Assembly: GCA_964469165.1 (NCBI GenBank)
Contig: CAYXXZ010000121.1
Coordinates: 1-7,237 of the forward strand
DNA length: 7,237 bases
DNA from: CAYXXZ01 sp964469165
Lineage (GTDB): Bacteria; Pseudomonadota; Gammaproteobacteria; Pseudomonadales; Porticoccaceae
Reading direction: 5' to 3'
Below, one piece after another: positions 1-5,990 of the stretch. A program made the position numbers and the translations under genes. Below the pieces are notes generated by a model. That model was not told where the DNA came from. It did not search any database and saw nothing but the letters and a program-made list of their open reading frames with translations. Within the stretch, counting starts at the first letter, position 1. Each line of letters begins with the position of its first letter.

Positions 1-50
1 ATTGCAAAACCTTGGATGAAATCCGGGAGCGCCAGCTCACCGGCTCCTGA
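1..50 (+). CDS. dksA: DksA C-terminal end (partial)
   Basis: Reading from base 3, the codons give CKTLDEIRERQLTGS and then a TGA stop at 48-50. This closely matches the end of E. coli DksA (CKTLAEIREKQMAG), and its first cysteine is the last ligand of the DksA zinc finger. DksA is a cytoplasmic protein that binds the RNA polymerase secondary channel and works with ppGpp in stringent control of transcription. Only about 15 codons are in the window. The identification is strengthened by the following gene, gluQRS, because dksA-gluQRS is a well-known order in gammaproteobacteria. Confidence 0.85.
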   Translation, partial: CKTLDEIRERQLTGS

Positions 51-58
51 TTCCCGCA

Positions 59-82
59 GGCGCCCCGCATCGCGTGGGCGCC
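59..82 (+). terminator. Hairpin between dksA and gluQRS, possible attenuating terminator
   Basis: GGCGCCC at 59-65 pairs perfectly with GGGCGCC at 76-82. Inside it CGC (66-68) can pair with GCG (72-74), leaving a 3-nt loop and one bulged T, so the stem is about 10 bp. The downstream tract at 83-95 is CT-rich rather than a clean T run, so it is not a textbook intrinsic terminator. It lies 8 nt after the dksA stop and 13 nt before the gluQRS start. In Shigella flexneri a terminator in this same gap is known to limit gluQRS read-through from dksA; a similar role here is inferred from position and shape. Confidence 0.6.
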
Positions 83-95
83 ATCTCCTCCTTTC

Positions 96-989
96 ATGTC
101 TGCCCCCTATATCGGTCGTTTCGCCCCCTCGCCTTCGGGGCATCTGCATTTCGGATCCTTGATAGCCGCCCTTGCCAGTTACCTCGATGCCCGCGCCGAA
201 GGTGGCCGCTGGCTGGTGCGCATGGAGGACATCGATCCGCCGCGGGAAGTGGCGGGCGCCGCCAGTCATATACTGCGCCAGTTGGAATGCCACGGCCTCC
301 ACTGGGATGGCGATGTGCTGTATCAGAGCAGCCGCCTCGATGACTACCGCGACCTGGTTGCCAGGCTGTTCGCCAAGGGCCTTGCCTACCGTTGTGACTG
401 CAGCCGCCAGGTGGTGCAGGCCATGGGCGGGATTTATGACGGGCGCTGCCGGGCGCGCAACGTGCCTGCCACGGTGCCGGCAGCGGTACGGGTCCGGGTT
501 CCCGAGGGCCGGGTCATCGCGTTCAACGACCTGTTCCAGGGTCGCCAGGAGCAGCGCCTCGACAGTGAGGTCGGCGATTTCGTGGTTTTGCGAAAGGACG
601 GGTTGTTCGCCTATCAACTGGCGGTGGTGGCGGACGATCTGGCGCAGGGCATCACTCATGTGATTCGCGGCATGGATCTGCTCGACTCCACCGCCCGCCA
701 GGTCTGGCTCATGGCGGAGCTCGGTTGCGGCGCCCCCGTCTACGGCCATCTGCCATTGGCGCTCAACCGCCATCAGCAGAAACTGAGCAAGCAGAATCTC
801 GCGCAGGACATCGACCTGTTGCCGCCAGCCGCCAATCTGCGCCTGGCGCTGGAATGGCTCGGCATCGCCGTGCCGCCCGGTTTGGAAGACATCGCGGCAC
901 TGCTCGCCCACGGCGTATCCCGGTGGCGCCGCGACCTTCTGGCGGGCCGCCAGGCGCTGGCCGCGCCGCAAGCCTACTGCGACACCTGA
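96..989 (+). CDS. gluQRS: Glutamyl-Q tRNA(Asp) synthetase
   Basis: A truncated relative of glutamyl-tRNA synthetase that attaches glutamate to the queuosine base at position 34 of tRNA-Asp, not to the tRNA 3' end. It acts in the cytoplasm. The 297-residue length fits the family, which lacks the anticodon-binding domain. The N-terminus YIGRFAPSPSG is nearly identical to the E. coli protein. The class I HIGH-like signature is HLHFG (16-20) and the KMSKS-like loop is KLSKQ (229-233). The zinc-site residues known in E. coli are present: C100, C102, Y114 and C118. The ATG at 96 is chosen because the conserved sequence begins four residues later. No Shine-Dalgarno is visible: the bases before the start are CTCCTCCTTTC, which is pyrimidine-rich. 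Expression probably depends on read-through from dksA past the hairpin at 59-82. Confidence 0.95.
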   Translation: MSAPYIGRFAPSPSGHLHFGSLIAALASYLDARAEGGRWLVRMEDIDPPREVAGAASHILRQLECHGLHWDGDVLYQSSRLDDYRDLVARLFAKGLAYRCDCSRQVVQAMGGIYDGRCRARNVPATVPAAVRVRVPEGRVIAFNDLFQGRQEQRLDSEVGDFVVLRKDGLFAYQLAVVADDLAQGITHVIRGMDLLDSTARQVWLMAELGCGAPVYGHLPLALNRHQQKLSKQNLAQDIDLLPPAANLRLALEWLGIAVPPGLEDIAALLAHGVSRWRRDLLAGRQALAAPQAYCDT

Positions 990-1012
990 CGTCTTGCGAC
1001 ACGTGTACGCCC

Positions 1013-1037
1013 TGTAGGAGGCTGCCCGCAGGCGACA
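1013..1037 (+). repeat. REP-like copy A
   Basis: Begins TGTAGGAGGC and ends CAGGCGACA, with an internal GCCCGC core where the two inner copies have GCCTGC. It starts 23 nt after the gluQRS stop. With copy B it forms a tail-to-tail inverted pair separated by 22 nt, able to fold into a long hairpin in the gluQRS 3' region. Confidence 0.75.
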
Positions 1038-1059
1038 AAACCTCGATGTCATAGCCGAA

Positions 1060-1084
1060 GGTCGCCTGCAGGCAGGCTCCTACA
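1060..1084 (-). repeat. REP-like copy B
   Basis: Read on the minus strand it begins TGTAGGAGCC and ends CAGGCGACC. The first 24 bases are identical to copy C on the other side of the rsgA relic. Its GTAG head abuts the relic, whose recognisable reading frame stops two or three bases from the repeat edge. Confidence 0.8.
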
Positions 1085-1086
1085 CA

Positions 1087-1218
1087 GGCAACCCCGTCGA
1101 TAGAGCAGCCGGGCTCGTGGCGATGGTGGCAGTCGCGGAAGCGACCGGTGCCGAGCCAGGGACGAAACTCCACGAAACCCGCGGCAATCTATTCGCGGTC
1201 CAGGGGGGCAGGCCAGGG
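1087..1218 (-). pseudogene. rsgA: Relic of the RsgA GTPase C-terminal zinc domain
   Basis: Read on the minus strand, this stretch gives LDRE, a stop, then IAAGFVEFRPWLG and TGRFRDCHHRHEPGCSIDGVA in one continuous frame. It resembles the C-terminal domain of the ribosome small-subunit GTPase RsgA (E. coli GFVEFHDYLGHCKYRDC, then KHDTDPGCAI). The stop at 1189-1191 is TAG where relatives commonly have a Q codon, consistent with CAG to TAG decay. The first cysteine of the C-x4-C-x-H-x5-C metal site is replaced by glycine, while the second C, the H and the last C remain. The GTPase domain and the final helix are absent. The 3' end is cut next to REP copy B, and similarity fades before copy C. This is a decayed fragment, not a working gene; an intact rsgA presumably lies elsewhere. 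The match is from memory, not a search. Confidence 0.7.
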
Positions 1219-1240
1219 CGCGGTTTCCACGGCGAGCCCC

Positions 1241-1265
1241 TGTAGGAGCCTGCCTGCAGGCGACA
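1241..1265 (+). repeat. REP-like copy C
   Basis: Begins TGTAGGAGCC and ends CAGGCGACA. It mirrors copy B at 24 of 25 positions across the 156-bp spacer holding the rsgA relic. With copy D it forms the second tail-to-tail pair, with only 12 nt between them. Confidence 0.8.
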
Positions 1266-1277
1266 ACCACCGAGATT

Positions 1278-1303
1278 TGTCGTCTGCAGGCGAGCGTCCT
1301 ACA
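1278..1303 (-). repeat. REP-like copy D (divergent)
   Basis: Read on the minus strand it begins TGTAGGACGC and ends CTGCAGACGACA. It has several substitutions and one extra base relative to copies B and C, but keeps the head, the CTGCAG core and the GACA tail. It lies about 100 bp upstream of the pyrB start. Confidence 0.65.
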
Positions 1304-1346
1304 GAAGCCCGGATACCCCACGAAAATGGCCCTCCAGCCGCGCCGC

Positions 1347-1375
1347 TGGTTGCCCCCCGGCAAAGCGGGTAAAAT
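1347..1375 (+). promoter_or_regulatory. Possible pyrB promoter
   Basis: TAAAAT at 1370-1375 matches the sigma-70 -10 consensus at five of six positions. At 17-bp spacing the -35 hexamer is TGGTTG (1347-1352), which is poor; TTGCCC at 1350-1355 is a better match but only 14 bp away. Transcription from here would begin near 1382. That would exclude the upstream ATG at 1326 and fits the GTG start at 1404. The call rests on the -10 hexamer and position only. Confidence 0.3.
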
Positions 1376-1403
1376 CCCCCGGAATTTCAACGGGCCTCTC
1401 TGT

Positions 1404-2420
1404 GTGAACTTTACCGGCGCTCACATCCTTTCCATCGAACAATTCCAGAGGGACGACATCGACCTGCTGTTTCGTACCGCGGATCGCATGGAGCCCTATG
1501 CCCAGCGCCGTCGCATGACCCGGGTGCTGGAAGGCGCCATTCTCGGCAACATGTTCTTCGAGCCCAGCACCCGCACGCGCATCAGCTTCGGCAGTGCCTT
1601 CAACCTGCTGGGCGGCGAGGTGCGGGAATCGGTGGGTAGCGAGAGCTCGTCGCTGGTCAAGGGAGAGTCGTTGCGGGACACGGCGCGGGTGCTGTCGGGT
1701 TACAGCGACGTGATCTGCATGCGCCATCCGGTGGCGGGTTCGGTGGCGGAGTTCGCCGAGGCCAGCCGGGTGCCGGTGATCAACGGCGGCGATGGCGCCA
1801 ATGAGCACCCCAGCCAGGCATTGCTGGATCTCTACACCATCCAGCGCGAGATGGCGGCGCGCGGGCGCGGCATCGACGGCCTGCGCATCGCCGTGATCGG
1901 CGACCTCAAGTACGGTCGTACCGTGCACTCCCTGTGCAAGCTGCTCAGCCTCTACCGCGATATCAGCGTGGTGCTGGTGTCGCCCGCCGAGCTTGCCATG
2001 CCCGACGACTACCTGAGCTGTCTGCACGATGCCGGCCACCGGGTGAGCGCCACCGACCAACTGGAGCGCAGCATCGCCCACGTCGATATCGTCTACTCGA
2101 CGCGCATACAGGAAGAGCGTTTTCTCGACCGCCAGCAGGCCGATCTCTACCGCGGCCGCTTCCGCCTCAACAGTGCGGTCTACACCCAGCACTGCGAGCC
2201 CAACACCGTGATCATGCATCCGCTGCCGCGGGATTCGCGGGCCGAGGCCAACGAACTGGACACCGATCTGGATGACAATCCCAATCTCGCCATTTTCCGT
2301 CAGACCGACAACGGCCTGATCGTGCGCATGGCGATGTTCGCGCTGATTCTCGACGTCGCCGATCTGGTGGATACCTACTCCCGGGAAGTGCGCTGGCACA
2401 ATCCCCGAACACAAGCCTGA
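1404..2420 (+). CDS. pyrB: Aspartate carbamoyltransferase catalytic chain
   Basis: Catalyses carbamoyl phosphate plus L-aspartate to N-carbamoyl-aspartate, the committed step of de novo pyrimidine synthesis, in the cytoplasm. Numbering from the GTG start (338 residues), the carbamoyl-phosphate site STRTR is at 55-59, the active-site lysine loop SSLVKGE at 82-88, MRHP at 106-109, HPSQ at 135-138, GDLKYGRTVHS at 166-176 and HPLPR at 272-276, so the known catalytic signatures are intact. The frame opens upstream to ATG 1326, but residues from there read as non-conserved sequence and overlap the probable promoter. From GTG the protein begins VNFTGAHILSIEQF, which lines up with E. coli KHIISINDL. 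No clear Shine-Dalgarno precedes the GTG. The last 20 or so residues extend past the usual end of the E. coli chain. No regulatory chain gene (pyrI) or pyrC is adjacent. The next gene begins 9 bp downstream. Confidence 0.93.
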   Translation: MNFTGAHILSIEQFQRDDIDLLFRTADRMEPYAQRRRMTRVLEGAILGNMFFEPSTRTRISFGSAFNLLGGEVRESVGSESSSLVKGESLRDTARVLSGYSDVICMRHPVAGSVAEFAEASRVPVINGGDGANEHPSQALLDLYTIQREMAARGRGIDGLRIAVIGDLKYGRTVHSLCKLLSLYRDISVVLVSPAELAMPDDYLSCLHDAGHRVSATDQLERSIAHVDIVYSTRIQEERFLDRQQADLYRGRFRLNSAVYTQHCEPNTVIMHPLPRDSRAEANELDTDLDDNPNLAIFRQTDNGLIVRMAMFALILDVADLVDTYSREVRWHNPRTQA

Positions 2421-2429
2421 CCGGAGCCT

Positions 2430-3641
2430 ATGAGCGACAGCGATACCCTCGACGAATTCCACGATATTCGCCCCTACAACGACGACGAAGTTCCCGGTGT
2501 GATTGCGCGCCTGATGGGCGACCGGGAACTGCTCGACACCCTGTTGTCCATTCGCCACCCGGTGTTGTTCCGCTACTTCGCCTGGGCGATACGCCCATGG
2601 TTGCGCAAGGCCCTGCACCAGCGCTTCGACGCCATCCGCTCCGTTGACGATCTGCAGATGCTGATCGGAGAGCAGATGGAGCTGATGCTGAAAAAGTCCG
2701 CGACGCCTGCCACCTCATCGGGCCTCGACGGACTCGCAGAATCGTCCAGCCATCTGTTCATCAGCAATCACCGCGACATCGCCATGGATCCGGCGTTCGT
2801 CAACCTCACCTTGTTCAAGCACGGCCTGGACACGGTGCGCATCGCCATCGGCGACAACCTCCTCTCCAAGCCGTTCGCCACCGACCTGATGCGCCTCAAC
2901 AAAAGCTTCATCGTCAAGCGCTCCGTCACCGGGCGGCGCGAGAAGCTCAACGCTCTCACCAAGCTTTCCCGCTACATTCGCCACAGCATTCTCCGCGACG
3001 GGGTGTCGATCTGGATCGCCCAGCGCGAGGGGCGCGCCAAGGACGGCGTCGACCGCACCGAAACCGCACTCCTCAAGATGCTTGGGCTCGGCAAGGAGAA
3101 AGGCCAGACGTTCCAGGACGCCATCGCCGAACTCAACGTTGTGCCGGTGGTCATATCCTACATGTTCGACCCCTGCGATCTGGACAAGGCGCGCGAGCTT
3201 CACCAGCGTCGCACCACCGGTACCTACAAGAAGATGCCCCACGAAGACCTGACCAGCCTTTACAAGGGCATCGTCGGTTACAAGGGGGCGGTGCATGTGG
3301 CTTACGGCAAGGTCGTGACCGCGACCGCCGACGACGAGGCGCTGGCGCGCCAGATCGACCGCCAGATCATTGCCAATTACTGGTTGCACCCCACCAATCT
3401 CATCGCCTGGGAGCGGCTCAATGGCCCCGACCCCCGCGTTGCCAGTCTCAAGGCGACATTCACCGGCTGTGACTGGCACGCCGTCGAGCAGCAACTGATG
3501 GCGCGCGTCGCGGGAGAGACCGAAGCCGTGCGTCAGATCTTCCTCGAATGCTATGCCAACCCGGTGCAGAGCCGCTTCGATCTGGAAGCGGGAACGCTCT
3601 GCCCCGAGGCCCCGAGCAGCGCGGGAGGCGCATTTGTCTGA
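2430..3641 (+). CDS. PlsB/PlsC-like glycerophosphate acyltransferase family protein
   Basis: A 403-residue protein with the four blocks of glycerolipid acyltransferases, which transfer a fatty acyl group to glycerol 3-phosphate or lysophosphatidate. Block I is SNHRDIAMDPAF (112-123), holding the catalytic-type H114 and an acidic residue; block II is NKSFIVKRS (157-165); block III is WIAQREGRAKDG (195-206), matching the FxEGxRS phosphate-binding block; block IV is VVPVVISY (237-244). I see no clear transmembrane segment, although residues 41-58 are hydrophobic and could touch the membrane. The N-terminal 100 residues and the region after about 250 are unassigned. In block I the H to D spacing is six (HX5D) rather than the usual HX4D. 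GGAG at 2423-2426 precedes the ATG by 3 nt. It sits between pyrB (9-bp gap) and dinG (8-bp overlap). Which acyl acceptor it uses cannot be told, so no symbol is given. Confidence 0.8.
   Translation: MSDSDTLDEFHDIRPYNDDEVPGVIARLMGDRELLDTLLSIRHPVLFRYFAWAIRPWLRKALHQRFDAIRSVDDLQMLIGEQMELMLKKSATPATSSGLDGLAESSSHLFISNHRDIAMDPAFVNLTLFKHGLDTVRIAIGDNLLSKPFATDLMRLNKSFIVKRSVTGRREKLNALTKLSRYIRHSILRDGVSIWIAQREGRAKDGVDRTETALLKMLGLGKEKGQTFQDAIAELNVVPVVISYMFDPCDLDKARELHQRRTTGTYKKMPHEDLTSLYKGIVGYKGAVHVAYGKVVTATADDEALARQIDRQIIANYWLHPTNLIAWERLNGPDPRVASLKATFTGCDWHAVEQQLMARVAGETEAVRQIFLECYANPVQSRFDLEAGTLCPEAPSSAGGAFV
3623..3636 (+). promoter_or_regulatory. Shine-Dalgarno and TTG start of dinG inside the acyltransferase gene
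   Basis: GGGAGG at 3623-3628 is a strong ribosome-binding site, 5 nt before a TTG at 3634-3636 in the dinG frame. The frame is open further upstream to an ATG at 3553, but that would require an 89-bp overlap and has no such site. The TTG start overlaps the acyltransferase stop (TGA, 3639-3641) by 8 bp, suggesting translational coupling. Confidence 0.75.
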
Positions 3642-5754
3642 ACTCAGTGACGAACTGAAAGAGCGTATCCAGGAAGGCTATCGCAGTTTTCTGCGCCATC
3701 GGGAGCTCAAGCCGCGGCGCGGCCAGCGCGAGATGATAGGCGCCATCGCCTCGACCCTCGGCAAGGCCGACACCGATGCCGACGGCGAGCGCCTGGGTGA
3801 CACGCCCATCTGTGTGGTCGAGGCGGGCACCGGCACCGGCAAGACCCTCGGTTATCTGTTGCCCGCGTTGCCGGTCGCCCGCGCCAAGGGCAAGCAGGTG
3901 GTGGTGGCCACCGGCACAGTGTCGCTGCAGTCCCAGCTGATGGACAAGGACATCCCCGAACTGCTCGCCGCCACCGGCTGGCAGTATCGCTTCGCCATTG
4001 CCAAGGGGCGCGGCCGCTATCTGTGCAATCTGCGTCTCGAACAGTGTCTGGATGCTGCGGATGCCCGCCAGGCCGGGCTCTTTCTCTTCGAAGACGAAAT
4101 GCCTTTCGACCCCGGCAAGGCCGGCGCGGATCTTTTCCGGCGCCTCGACGACAGCCTGCGGGAAGGTGACTGGAACGGTGACCGCGACGCCTGGCCGGAA
4201 TTCATCGACGACAGCCTGTGGCGGGCGCTCACGGTGGATCGCCGCCAGTGCACCGGCCATCGCTGTCGCAAGGTGCAGGAATGTGCGTTCTTTCGCGCCC
4301 GCGCCGAGCTGGAGGACGCCGACTGCATCGTCGCCAACCACGACCTGGTGATGGCGGATCTGTCCCTGGGGGGCGGCGCCATTCTGCCGACGCCGGAGGA
4401 CACCATCTACGTGTTCGACGAGGCGCACCGCCTGGGCGACACGACGCTGCGACACTTCGCCGCCAGCGGCCATTTGCAGGGTACGCTGCACTGGCTTGAA
4501 CAACTGGATAGACATCTCGCCACCGCAGCCAAGACGCTCAGCGGCGAGAGCAATCTCATCGCCCAGACGGAAGAAACGGCCACGGCCCTGGGCGAGGCCG
4601 TGCAGGCGCTGCGCCCGGCGGTGCCGCTGGTGCGCGCCATCGTCGACGAGCACTTGCCGCAGGGTGCGAGCCACTACCGCTTTCCCCAGGGCGATGTCGG
4701 CGAAGACCTGCGCAACCTTGCCACCACCATCGCCCGCGCGGCCATTCGCCTGCAAACCTATCTGGAAGAACTGGCCACGGCCATCGAGAAAAAACTCGAA
4801 GGATTCAGCGCGGTGGCGAGGGTGGATCTGGAACAGGTCCACCAGGCGGTCGGCAACTGGCTGGCGCGGGTCGAGGCGGTGGCGGGTTTGTGGGCGCTGA
4901 TGGCGGAACGGGATGTGGAAGGCCGACCGCCGCGGGCGCGCTGGCTGGCGGTGGATGAGCAGGGCCAGGACATCATCCTGTCCGTGTCGCCCATCTCGGC
5001 GGCGGATCTGCTGCGGGAAAACCTGTGGTACCGCGCCTTCGGCGTGGTGGCGGCATCCGCTACGCTGCGGGCGCTGGGCAGGTTCGACCGCTTCGCCGCG
5101 ACCGTGGGGCTGCCCTCGCAGGCACGCACCCTGGCGGTGCCGGGTGCGTTCGACTTTGCCAATGCGGGGCTGCTGGCAATTCCCGACATCGGCGCCGATG
5201 GCGGTGACGCCGCGGCCCATACGGACGCGGTGATCGCCCACATGGCTGCGCTCATCGATCCGGCCGAGGCCAGCCTGGTGCTGTTTTCCTCGCGCCGCCA
5301 GATGGAGACCGTCCACGACGCGCTGGACCTCGAACTGCGCCGCAGGGTATTGATGCAGGGCGAGTTCTCCCACGCCGAGATCGTGCGCCGCCACCGCGAG
5401 CGCATCGACAAGGGCGAGGGCAGCATCATTTTCGGGCTTGCGAGCTTTGCCGAGGGTCTCGATTTACCCGGCGACTACTGCCGCCACGTGATCATTGCCA
5501 AGCTGCCTTTCGCGGTGCCTGATGATCCCCTCCAGGCAGCGCAGGCGGAATGGCTCGAAGCGCGCGGCCTCAATCCCTTCAAGGCGATGACCCTGCCCGA
5601 CACCTCCCTGCGTCTGATTCAGGCCTGTGGGCGCCTGCTGCGCACGGAACAGGATCACGGCAAGGTCACCATTCTCGACCGCCGACTCGTCACCAAATTC
5701 TACGGCAAGCAACTGCTGGACGCGCTGCCACCCTTCCGGCGCGAGATTGGCTGA
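3634..5754 (+). CDS. dinG: ATP-dependent DNA helicase DinG (iron-sulfur, XPD-like)
   Basis: A superfamily 2 DNA helicase that unwinds DNA 5' to 3' and acts on R-loops and damaged forks. Numbered from TTG it has 706 residues, near the 716 of E. coli DinG. Walker A is EAGTGTGKT (63-71), followed by SLQSQL; the DEAH box is at 262-265. Four cysteines at 131, 206, 211 and 217 are spaced x74, x4, x5, almost exactly as the [4Fe-4S] ligands of E. coli DinG (120, 194, 199, 205), so the cluster should be intact. In the C-terminal half FGLASFAEGLDLPGD and QACGRLLR (663-670, motif VI) complete the ATPase core. The ending LVTKFYGKQLLDALPPF is close to E. coli DinG and favours DinG over the shorter paralogue YoaA. 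No LexA box is evident upstream. An inverted heptamer array begins 9 nt after the stop. Confidence 0.93.
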   Translation: MSELSDELKERIQEGYRSFLRHRELKPRRGQREMIGAIASTLGKADTDADGERLGDTPICVVEAGTGTGKTLGYLLPALPVARAKGKQVVVATGTVSLQSQLMDKDIPELLAATGWQYRFAIAKGRGRYLCNLRLEQCLDAADARQAGLFLFEDEMPFDPGKAGADLFRRLDDSLREGDWNGDRDAWPEFIDDSLWRALTVDRRQCTGHRCRKVQECAFFRARAELEDADCIVANHDLVMADLSLGGGAILPTPEDTIYVFDEAHRLGDTTLRHFAASGHLQGTLHWLEQLDRHLATAAKTLSGESNLIAQTEETATALGEAVQALRPAVPLVRAIVDEHLPQGASHYRFPQGDVGEDLRNLATTIARAAIRLQTYLEELATAIEKKLEGFSAVARVDLEQVHQAVGNWLARVEAVAGLWALMAERDVEGRPPRARWLAVDEQGQDIILSVSPISAADLLRENLWYRAFGVVAASATLRALGRFDRFAATVGLPSQARTLAVPGAFDFANAGLLAIPDIGADGGDAAAHTDAVIAHMAALIDPAEASLVLFSSRRQMETVHDALDLELRRRVLMQGEFSHAEIVRRHRERIDKGEGSIIFGLASFAEGLDLPGDYCRHVIIAKLPFAVPDDPLQAAQAEWLEARGLNPFKAMTLPDTSLRLIQACGRLLRTEQDHGKVTILDRRLVTKFYGKQLLDALPPFRREIG

Positions 5755-5763
5755 CCGCTACAG

Positions 5764-5846
5764 AGCTTTAAGCCGTAAGCTTTAAGCAGGAGCACTGCAA
5801 GAACTGAGTTCTGCCAGCGTTTGACTTAGAGCTTACAGCTTATAGC
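5764..5846. repeat. Inverted array of 7-bp repeats after dinG (unit AGCTNTA / TTANAGC)
   Basis: The left arm holds three 7-bp units at 5764-5770, 5771-5777 and 5778-5784 (AGCTTTA, AGCCGTA, AGCTTTA) plus AGC. The right arm holds three complementary-sense units at 5826-5832, 5833-5839 and 5840-5846 (TTAGAGC, TTACAGC, TTATAGC). The arms form an imperfect inverted repeat of about 21-24 bp. The roughly 38-nt spacer contains its own hairpin, GCAAGAAC (5797-5804) with GTTCTGC (5808-5814), one bulge and a 3-nt loop. The array begins 9 nt after the dinG stop, so it could end the pyrB-dinG transcript, but no T run follows. The AT content is clearly higher than in the flanking genes. Confidence 0.7.
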
Positions 5847-5990
5847 TGCCCGCAGGCCAAACTTCTGGCTGCTGTGTAAAAAACTGGCGTAATTTATCCT
5901 TGCAGGTAGTATGTGATTGAATCCCGAGCGGGCCTCGACCGACCGGGTGACGACAAAACGCAATTCGACAACAAAAAGGAAGACCATTCT
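5847..5990 (+). other. Leader region of the cytochrome operon
   Basis: This stretch should hold the promoter for the cytochrome pair because it follows the repeat array. It is locally AT-rich around 5876-5897. TAGTAT at 5907-5912 is a possible -10, but no convincing -35 lies 16-18 bp upstream. I see no clear FNR, NsrR or NarL site. The 13 bases at 5845-5857 are identical to the core of REP copy A (1021-1033), but head and tail are missing, so I do not call a REP here. AAGGAAG at 5976-5982 is the ribosome-binding site for the next gene. Confidence 0.4.

Larger units (their letters stand above)
1013..1303. mobile_element. Four-REP cluster (two BIME-like pairs) enclosing a gene relic
   Basis: This block fills most of the gene-free gap between gluQRS and pyrB. 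It contains four copies of a 25-26 nt repeat that starts TGTAGGA and ends GACA or GACC. They are ordered plus, minus, plus, minus. The first two and the last two form tail-to-tail pairs, as in bacterial interspersed mosaic elements. The two inner copies face each other head to head across 156 bp containing a relic of rsgA, and they agree at 24 of 25 bases. Repeats with a GTAG head are typical of REP sequences mobilised in trans by RAYT transposases (IS200/IS605-related); no such gene is in this window. The folded pairs could also act as transcript ends after gluQRS. Confidence 0.75.

Noticed and set aside
763..1173. Minus-strand open frame running from the rsgA relic through REP copies into gluQRS
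   Set aside because: Only the short RsgA-like part has family similarity. The rest reads through repeats and the antisense of gluQRS, so it is not a gene as a whole.
1326..1403. Upstream ATG start for pyrB
   Set aside because: These 26 codons show no similarity to known PyrB N-termini and overlap the likely -10 element; the conserved protein begins just after the GTG at 1404.
1299..2618. Minus-strand open frame of 439 codons over pyrB
   Set aside because: It is opposite an intact pyrB, shows no family similarity and has the composition of an antisense shadow.
3460..5394. Long open frame of 644 codons on the minus strand, antisense to dinG
   Set aside because: It lies opposite a clear DinG gene with all motifs. 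The translation is rich in R, G, A, H and Q with no recognisable motif, as expected for the antisense of GC-rich coding DNA.
5845..5857. Fifth REP copy
   Set aside because: Thirteen bases equal the core of REP copy A, but the TGTAGGA head and GACA tail are missing, and the core itself is GC-rich and self-complementary, so chance similarity is plausible.
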